Part shown: in pieces, positions 39,702 through 44,675 of the stretch
How positions within the stretch are numbered: the first letter of the stretch is position 1
Layout of the letters: every line of letters begins with the position of its first letter
NCBI GenBank assembly: GCA_035529715.1
Contig: DATKWF010000009.1
Span: forward strand, 1-44,675
DNA: 44,675 nt
Origin: DATKWF01 sp035529715
Lineage (GTDB): Bacteria; Chloroflexota; Dehalococcoidia; Dehalococcoidales; RBG-16-60-22
Direction: 5' to 3'
Notes under the pieces: model-generated
The model's database searches: none
Seen by the model: only the letters and a program-made list of their open reading frames with translations
Told to the model about the DNA's origin: nothing
Program-made: the position numbers and the translations under genes

Positions 39702-40616
39702 ATGCAGGAAACTTTCAACAAATACATAAACTATCTTGAGGCGGAGAAAAACGCCTCACCCTATACGGTGCGTAACTACACCAATGATTTGCTGGGCTTT
39801 TTTGACTTCCTTAGAGCCAAGAAGATAAGCTCATTAAAAGAAGTGGATAGACACACCCTGCGTGGTTATTTATCCCATCTTGTGGAGCAGAGTTTTGCCA
39901 AGCCCAGCATTGCTCGCAAATTGTCAGCTATTCGCTCCTTCTATCGCTACCTGCTGCGAGAGGATATGATTTCGGCAAGCCCGGCAGCTACTACCTCTTC
40001 ACCCAAGCTGGATAGACGCCTGCCTTCTTTTCTAACTGTAGAGGAAACAGTGCGACTTCTGGAGGCTCCCGATTTAGCTACGCCGCAGGGACAGCGCGAC
40101 CGTGCCTTGCTGGAACTGCTCTATGCTTCTGGCATCAGAGTAAGTGAGCTGGTAAGCCTTAACCTGGAGCAAATTAATCTTGATACCAATGAAATCCGTG
40201 TCTGGGGCAAGGGCTCCAAAGAACGCATGGTCTTAATTGGTGAACCAGCCGCCCACGCCCTGAGTGTCTATCTCAGTCAGGGCCGGCCCCAACTCTTGAG
40301 TAAAAAGGGAAGTAATGCCTTATTCCTCAATCGCTACGGGGGGCGTCTGCCGGTACGAAGAATACAGAAAATACTGGAGAAATATGCCAGGCTAATCAAC
40401 GTGGATAAGAGGATTCACCCCCATCTTCTGCGCCACACCTTCGCCACTCACCTGCTTGACGGAGGCGCTGACTTGAGGGTTGTCCAGGAGCTTCTGGGGC
40501 ATGCGCAGTTATCCTCTACTCAAATCTATACCCATGTAAGCCAGAGTCATGCTAGAAAGATATATCTATCGGCTCATCCCATGGCACAGAAAGAGGCTAA
40601 TGACAATAAGCAGTAG
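39702..40616 (+). CDS. xerC: Tyrosine recombinase XerC/XerD
   Basis: 304 residues. SAM-like N-terminal core-binding domain (1-100) and a catalytic domain with the full set of active residues: Arg146 (SGIRVSEL), Lys170 (WGKGSKER), His241 and Arg244 (HLLRHTFATH), His267 (LLGHAQ) and nucleophile Tyr276 (IYTHVS). Length and position in a topA-linked housekeeping operon fit the chromosome-dimer-resolving Xer recombinase, not a phage integrase; whether it is C- or D-type cannot be told. It overlaps pepQ by 17 nt. Confidence 0.9.
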   Translation: MQETFNKYINYLEAEKNASPYTVRNYTNDLLGFFDFLRAKKISSLKEVDRHTLRGYLSHLVEQSFAKPSIARKLSAIRSFYRYLLREDMISASPAATTSSPKLDRRLPSFLTVEETVRLLEAPDLATPQGQRDRALLELLYASGIRVSELVSLNLEQINLDTNEIRVWGKGSKERMVLIGEPAAHALSVYLSQGRPQLLSKKGSNALFLNRYGGRLPVRRIQKILEKYARLINVDKRIHPHLLRHTFATHLLDGGADLRVVQELLGHAQLSSTQIYTHVSQSHARKIYLSAHPMAQKEANDNKQ

Positions 40617-41673
40617 ATTGCAAAATTTACGTCAAAAACTGGATGAGAAAGAGATTGATGCTATCTTTGTCTCCCAACCGGAGAATAGATACTACCTTTC
40701 TGGCTTTGACGGTTCTTCAGGTTTTCTGCTGATTACAGCAAAGAAAGCAATTTTAGCTACTGACTTCCGCTATGTGGAGCAAGCCAGGTCACAGGCACCT
40801 GATTATGAAGTTTTTCAAATAACCAATGATATTACCGGTTGGCTTCCCGGGCTGGTAGCTGAACTGGGCTCACCGAAGCTGGGATTTGAAGCCGGACATA
40901 TTACTTTTGACCTGCACCGCCGGTTGAAAGATGCATTGAACAAACAGCAATCCCCGGCTAAACTTGTTCCTCTTAATGGACTGGTAGAATCACTCCGGGT
41001 GGTCAAAGAGTCCGAGGAGATTGAGCTTATTACCAGAGCGGCTGAGATAAGCGATAAAGCTTTTGCCCATATTGAAGACGTCATTTATACAGGCATGAGC
41101 GAAAAGGAAGCTGCCTGGGAAATAGAAAAATTCATGCGTGAGAATGGCAGTCAGGCAGTGCCCTTTGAAGTTATCGTTGCCTCTGGCCCCAATTCAGCTC
41201 TACCTCATGCCAGACCTACCCAGCGCAACATACAGTCCGGCGAGCCGGTGGTAATTGACATCGGCGCCAGAATTAACGGCTACTGCAGTGACCTTACCCG
41301 CACTATTTGCCTTGGCGCTCCCGAGGACACTTTCAGAAAAGTTTATGATGTTGTCCTTGGCGCTCAACTGGCAGGAATTGCTATAATAAAAGAAGGCATG
41401 ACCGGTGACCAGATTGATAGCCTATCCCGAACCGTGATTAAAGAGTCGGGCTATGCCGAAGCCTTTGGCCACGCCTTGGGTCACGGTGTTGGGCTGGCGC
41501 CCCACGAATCACCGCGTCTTGGTCCGGGTTCAGATGAGGTAATCACCTCAGGCATGGTTTTTACCGTTGAGCCCGGTATTTATCTCCCCGGCTGGGGAGG
41601 AGTGAGAATTGAAGACCTGGCAGTAATGGCAGATAACAAGGCTAAACTGATTTCAAAAGCTAGAAAGGTGTGA
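40600..41673 (+). CDS. pepQ: Xaa-Pro dipeptidase/aminopeptidase (M24 family)
   Basis: About 357 residues from ATG 40600, set by AAAGAGG directly upstream; the frame extends 17 codons into the xer gene. N-terminal creatinase-like domain (LQNLRQKLDEKEIDAIFVSQ, NRYYLSGFDGSSGF) and pita-bread catalytic domain with metal ligands Asp (VIDIGARINGYCSDLTRT, both Asp), His (ALGHGVGLAPHE), Glu (TVEPGIYLP) and Glu (VRIEDLAVM). It cleaves peptides with Pro in second position. It is followed by efp with 1 nt between, a frequent arrangement. Confidence 0.93.
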   Translation: MTISSRLQNLRQKLDEKEIDAIFVSQPENRYYLSGFDGSSGFLLITAKKAILATDFRYVEQARSQAPDYEVFQITNDITGWLPGLVAELGSPKLGFEAGHITFDLHRRLKDALNKQQSPAKLVPLNGLVESLRVVKESEEIELITRAAEISDKAFAHIEDVIYTGMSEKEAAWEIEKFMRENGSQAVPFEVIVASGPNSALPHARPTQRNIQSGEPVVIDIGARINGYCSDLTRTICLGAPEDTFRKVYDVVLGAQLAGIAIIKEGMTGDQIDSLSRTVIKESGYAEAFGHALGHGVGLAPHESPRLGPGSDEVITSGMVFTVEPGIYLPGWGGVRIEDLAVMADNKAKLISKARKV

Positions 41674-41674
41674 C

Positions 41675-42232
41675 ATGATAAGTGGTAGTGAACTGAGAAA
41701 AGGAGTTATCATTGAACTGGAAGATAAGCTATATCAGGTTATTGACTACCAGCATATTAAGATGAAGCGAACTGCCCTGGCTAAGGTTAAACTTCGCGAT
41801 ATCAGCGCTGGGCATACTACTGAGCGGACTTTCCAGTCTGGTGAGAAGCTGGTGCGGGCACGTCTCGATTCGTGCCCGATGCAGTATCTCTATAGCGATG
41901 GCGAGTTGTACTACTTCATGGATGAGAAGAGCTATGAGCAAATTGCCATCACCGGTGAGCAACTTGGTAACGCCCTTGATTATTTGAAGGAGGGCACATC
42001 AGTAGAAGTATCAAGCTATAAAGGTGAAGTGCTGGGCATAGAGCTATCCATTACCGTTGAGCTTGAAGTAACTGAAACCGAGCCCGGTTTTAAAGGAGAC
42101 ACTGCCACCGGCGGCAATAAACCAGCCAAGCTGGAGACCGGTCTCACCATTCAGGTTCCCCTGTTCATCAATGAAGGAGATATTATTAAGGTTGACACCC
42201 GCACCGGTGCCTATCTGGAAAGGAGCAACTGA
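41675..42232 (+). CDS. efp: Translation elongation factor P
   Basis: 185 residues in three OB-type domains: KOW-like (1-65), OB (66-128) and C-terminal (130-185; SITVELEVTETEPGFKGDTA, LETGLTIQVPLFINEGDIIKVDT, ending TGAYLERS). EF-P relieves ribosomes stalled at polyproline. The domain-I loop that reaches the peptidyl-transferase centre is IKMKRTALAK here (28-37): it lacks the PGKG of Lys-type EF-P and places Arg32 near the tip. ATG start with GAAAGGTG upstream. The many Ala-Pro linkers encoded in this window (DctP, TctC) would be natural clients. Confidence 0.93.
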   Translation: MISGSELRKGVIIELEDKLYQVIDYQHIKMKRTALAKVKLRDISAGHTTERTFQSGEKLVRARLDSCPMQYLYSDGELYYFMDEKSYEQIAITGEQLGNALDYLKEGTSVEVSSYKGEVLGIELSITVELEVTETEPGFKGDTATGGNKPAKLETGLTIQVPLFINEGDIIKVDTRTGAYLERSN

Positions 42233-42237
42233 CCGAA

Positions 42238-42888
42238 TTGCTAAAAGCCGACCTTCATATTCACAGCGAGTATTCAATGGACTGCACCACCTCTTTAGAT
42301 AAGATTATTAATCGCTGCCTGGAGCTGGGGATAAGCTGCATCGCCATTGCCGACCATGGCACCATTGAGGGAGCTTTAAAGATGCGGGACTTGGCTCCTT
42401 TCCCTGTAATTGTTGCTGAGGAAGTACTAACTCCTCATGGTGAAATCATGGGTATGTTTCTTGAAGAAGAGATACCAAGTGGCATATCTGTTGAACAGGC
42501 AATATCTCAAATCAGGGCACAGGATGGACTGGTATGCATCCCTCACGCCTTTGACATATTCCGTCCGTCATCTCTGGACAGCAAGACAATAGAAAGCCTC
42601 GCCGAACAAATTGATGTCATGGAAGTCTTTAATGCCAGGAGTCCTCTTCTTCACAGCTCGGCTAAGGCTACCGATTTTGCCCAGAAATACGGGATTATTA
42701 AAAGTGCCGGCAGTGACGCTCATACTCTTAGCGAAATAGGCAATGCCTATGTAGAAATACCTGAATTCAATGGCAAAGATGATTTTCTCCAGGCTCTGGG
42801 CAAGGGTAAGATTTATGGACACCGGGCAAACCCGGTAACTCATATCAGCAGTGCCTGGGCAAAGCTAATAAATCGCAATAGGCGGTGA
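42238..42888 (+). CDS. PHP-domain metal-dependent phosphoesterase-like protein
   Basis: 216 residues with TTG start (AAAGGAG about 13 nt upstream, inside the efp end). PHP motifs with metal-binding His/Asp: ADLHIHSEYSMDCTTS (about 4-19), IADHGTIEGALKM (about 37-49), EEVLTPHGEIMGMFL (about 61-75), CIPHAFDIFRP (about 100-110), EVFNARS and AGSDAHTLSEIGNAY (about 158-172). These enzymes hydrolyse phosphoesters such as 3',5'-nucleoside bisphosphates or histidinol phosphate; the short single-domain form resembles YciV-type proteins but lacks certainty. Sits between efp and a formyltransferase gene. Confidence 0.82.
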   Translation: MLKADLHIHSEYSMDCTTSLDKIINRCLELGISCIAIADHGTIEGALKMRDLAPFPVIVAEEVLTPHGEIMGMFLEEEIPSGISVEQAISQIRAQDGLVCIPHAFDIFRPSSLDSKTIESLAEQIDVMEVFNARSPLLHSSAKATDFAQKYGIIKSAGSDAHTLSEIGNAYVEIPEFNGKDDFLQALGKGKIYGHRANPVTHISSAWAKLINRNRR

Positions 42889-42891
42889 AAG

Positions 42892-43716
42892 ATGTACCAG
42901 CTGGGCTGGTTTTCTACAGGCAGAGGCAAAGGCTCCAGAGGGCTTCTCAACGCAGTGCATGACAGCATCAAATCAGGTGAGCTTGAGGCTGAGATAGCTT
43001 TTGTTTTCTGCAGCCGTGAACGCGGAGAAACGGAAGCGACTGACATATTCCTGAAGATGGTTGAGGATTATCACCTACCCCTTATTACTTTTTCCTATCA
43101 AAAGTTTAAGTCAAAGATAGAAGCAACGAACACTGGCCAAACGGAAACTTTGCCATCCTGGCGACTTGACTACGACCGGGAAGTAATGGCACGGTTGCAG
43201 GGTTTTAATCCTGACCTGTGTGTGCTGGCAGGTTATATGCTTATCGTCGGTAAAGAACTGTGCCAGAAATACAACATGATTAATCTCCACCCTGCCATGC
43301 CGGAAGGGCCAACTGGAACCTGGCAGGAAGTAATCTGGGAGTTAATTGACAGCGGGGCGGAGGCAACGGGAGCAATGATGCATCTGGTAACTCCAGAACT
43401 TGACAAGGGACCGGTAGTAACCTACTGCACCTTTCCGATTAGAGGCGAACCATTTGACAGCTACTGGGCTGAAATAAAGGGACAATCCTTGGAACAGATT
43501 AAAAAGGAGCAGGGGGAGAACAATTCTTTATTCAAGCTTATCCGCCAGTATGGAGTAGCCAGAGAGCTTCCCCTGATAATAGCTACCATTAAGGCTTTCA
43601 GCCAGGGCAAAGTCAAAATAACCACCGATAAACGAGCCATTGACACTGAACAAAGGCCAATTCACGGCTATGACCTGACCGATGAGATAAGCAAGAAGCT
43701 AAGTAGCACCATCTAA
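42892..43716 (+). CDS. Formyltransferase-family protein (PurN-like)
   Basis: 274 residues. The N-terminal half is a formyltransferase Rossmann fold: WFSTGRGKGSRGLLNAVHD (about 5-23), FVFCSRERGETEA, LCVLAGYMLIVGKEL (about 106-120), and NLHPAMPEGPTGTWQEVIWE (about 128-147) with the catalytic Asn-x-His. The acidic residue expected later falls in TPELDKGPVV. It could use 10-formyl-tetrahydrofolate on a phosphoribosyl-glycinamide-like amine, but it is longer than PurN (about 200) with an extra C-terminal region (about 200-274), so the acceptor is uncertain. AGGCGGTGAAAG precedes ATG; 3 nt after the PHP gene, and converging on clpP. Confidence 0.75.
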   Translation: MYQLGWFSTGRGKGSRGLLNAVHDSIKSGELEAEIAFVFCSRERGETEATDIFLKMVEDYHLPLITFSYQKFKSKIEATNTGQTETLPSWRLDYDREVMARLQGFNPDLCVLAGYMLIVGKELCQKYNMINLHPAMPEGPTGTWQEVIWELIDSGAEATGAMMHLVTPELDKGPVVTYCTFPIRGEPFDSYWAEIKGQSLEQIKKEQGENNSLFKLIRQYGVARELPLIIATIKAFSQGKVKITTDKRAIDTEQRPIHGYDLTDEISKKLSSTI

Positions 43717-43717
43717 A

Positions 43718-44344
43718 TTATTTTTTACTGGCTTTTTTAGTTTCTTCCGCTGGCTTGCTCAGAACTTCATCCACTATGCCATACTCTACTGCCTGCTCTG
43801 AGTTAAGGTAAAAGTCCCGGTCAGTATCACGGGTTATTTTTTCCAGCGTCTGACCGGTGTGTTTAACCAGTATGTTTTTGATCATATCCTGTACCCGCAT
43901 AATCTCACGAGCCGCAATTGCTACATCAGCGGCTTGACCCTGAGCACCACCGAATGCCTGATGCATGTGGATAGTGGAGCTGGGCAAAGCGTAACGCTTG
44001 CCTTTAGCACCAGCGGAGAGGAGAATAGTACCCATGCTGGCTGCCAGCCCAACACAGATAGTAGATACATCACAGCGAATTAGCTGCATTGTGTCGTAGA
44101 TGGCAAGTCCAGCGCTGATGACACCACCCGGGCAGTGAATATAAAGGCTTATATCTTTTTCCGGGTCTTCTCGTTCCAGATAGAGAAGCTGGGCAACCAC
44201 CACATTGGCCACCTGGTCATTGATTGGCATACCTAGCATAACGATGCGCTCTCTAAGTAACAGCGAGTATATGTCAAAAGCCCGTTCTCCTCTGGCGCCA
44301 CTTTCAATTACCATCGGAATGACATTCATCGGATTGGTATTCAT
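43718..44344 (-). CDS. clpP: ATP-dependent Clp protease proteolytic subunit
   Basis: 208 residues, S14 peptidase. The catalytic triad is visible with correct spacing: Ser103 (GLAASMGT), His128 (IHMHQAFGG) and Asp177 (RDTDRDFYL). INCPGG-type motif is present as YIHCPGGVISAGLAIYD (about 68-84), and EYGIVDEVL closes the fold. The short N-terminal propeptide (about 11 residues, to VIESGARGE) is usual. Its start overlaps the tig stop (ATGA), the classic tig-clpP order; clpX would be expected downstream but the formyltransferase gene converges instead. Confidence 0.96.
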   Translation of the reverse strand: MNTNPMNVIPMVIESGARGERAFDIYSLLLRERIVMLGMPINDQVANVVVAQLLYLEREDPEKDISLYIHCPGGVISAGLAIYDTMQLIRCDVSTICVGLAASMGTILLSAGAKGKRYALPSSTIHMHQAFGGAQGQAADVAIAAREIMRVQDMIKNILVKHTGQTLEKITRDTDRDFYLNSEQAVEYGIVDEVLSKPAEETKKASKK

Positions 44345-44675
44345 TTCTGCTTATCCTCCTTTGTTGTTTCAGTACCACTTGCCTTCGTGCCTTCAGCTAT
44401 TTCTACCAGTCGCTGCATGGTTCCGCGAGTCATCAATAACTGTCTGATTGACTCACGTGACTGGGGAGTATTCAGAAATTTCTGGAGGTCCTCCTTTTTC
44501 TCAGCAGCACTTTTTAGCATAGTTTCAATCTCGGCATCTACCCCAGCATCGCTGGCCTCTACTTTTTCCTCTTCGGCAACCTTGCCCAGCACCAGAGAAC
44601 GGGTAACCCTTTTGGTCGCCAGCGGACGCAATTCCTCACGCAATTGCTCCGATGTCTTGTTAATACTCTCAAGAT
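44341..44675 (-). CDS. tig: Trigger factor, C-terminal part (cut by the window end)
   Basis: About 111 codons to the window edge, with the 5' part outside. The visible region matches the helical C-terminal chaperone domain: REELRPLATKRVTRSLVLGK, then an acidic helix (ASDAGVDAEIETMLK), a second helix ending in FLNTPQSRESIRQLLMTRG, and TMQRLVEIAEG before a polar tail rich in Thr, Lys and Glu. The frame is open beyond the TTG at 44643, so this is not a gene start. Trigger factor binds nascent chains at the ribosome. Its overlap with clpP supports the call. Confidence 0.9.
   Translation of the reverse strand, partial: LESINKTSEQLREELRPLATKRVTRSLVLGKVAEEEKVEASDAGVDAEIETMLKSAAEKKEDLQKFLNTPQSRESIRQLLMTRGTMQRLVEIAEGTKASGTETTKEDKQK

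Noticed and set aside
39702..40616. Tyrosine recombinase as sign of an integrated element
   Set aside because: It overlaps pepQ and follows topA in a housekeeping operon and has Xer length and motifs; the nearby tRNA-Ser genes show no duplicated 3' end suggesting att sites.

Overview
The window reads as a chromosomal piece of an anaerobic bacterium, most likely Chloroflexota of the Dehalococcoidia type. This placement is inferred from gene content and style: four-subunit 2-oxoacid:ferredoxin oxidoreductase, ferredoxin-linked metabolism, an Mrp/Mbh-type antiporter cluster, lipoproteins with Ala-Pro linkers, and a dprA-topA-xer-pepQ-efp housekeeping run. No 16S gene or other decisive marker is present. 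Genes are dense, often overlap as ATGA or TAATG, and GTG/TTG starts are common.

Layout. 1-1.9 kb: a short J-domain protein, a TSUP (TauE/SafE) permease and its DUF1634 partner. 2.0-5.1 kb (minus): a complete tripartite tricarboxylate transporter, tctC-tctB-tctA. 5.4-12.1 kb: metabolic block with a Cys-rich protein of unknown function (copy A), an inositol-monophosphatase-like protein, serA, a biotin-dependent carboxyltransferase subunit, a ferredoxin with an unrecognised C-terminal domain, and copy B of the Cys-rich protein, closed by a strong terminator. 12.1-18.1 kb: M29-like and M42 peptidases around a TRAP transporter (dctP-Q-M), with a decayed C-terminal piece of a second M42 gene. 18.1-24.5 kb: tRNA-Gly, an XRE regulator, and a surface-glycan cluster (GT2, TIGR04076-like protein, UDP-GlcNAc 2-epimerase, NDP-sugar epimerase, GT4), a remnant of a nucleotide-sugar dehydrogenase, a diacylglycerol-kinase-like protein and tRNA-Pro. 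24.6-27.7 kb (minus): porC-D-A-B and tRNA-Arg. 28.3-36.0 kb (minus): an 11-gene Mrp/Mbh-like antiporter operon with three large proton-channel subunits and no visible hydrogenase or other redox module. 36.1-44.7 kb: two tRNA-Ser genes, dprA, topA, xer, pepQ, efp, a PHP protein, a formyltransferase, then clpP and the 3' part of tig on the other strand.

How it fits together. Carboxylic acids, peptides or amino acids would enter through the TTT and TRAP systems and be processed by the M29/M42 peptidases; 2-oxoacids would be oxidised by POR with reduction of ferredoxin; the carboxyltransferase links pyruvate and oxaloacetate; the antiporter operon couples ion gradients. These links are inferences from family membership.

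The best candidate for something undescribed is the ferredoxin plus Cys-rich protein pair behind the carboxyltransferase (10.5-12.0 kb), whose second protein also exists as an inverted, roughly three-quarters identical copy at 5.4-6.1 kb. Other notable points are the orphan-looking Mrp/Mbh operon with small ORFs at its head, two gene remnants, and an inositol-monophosphatase-like protein lacking a usual metal-binding Asp.
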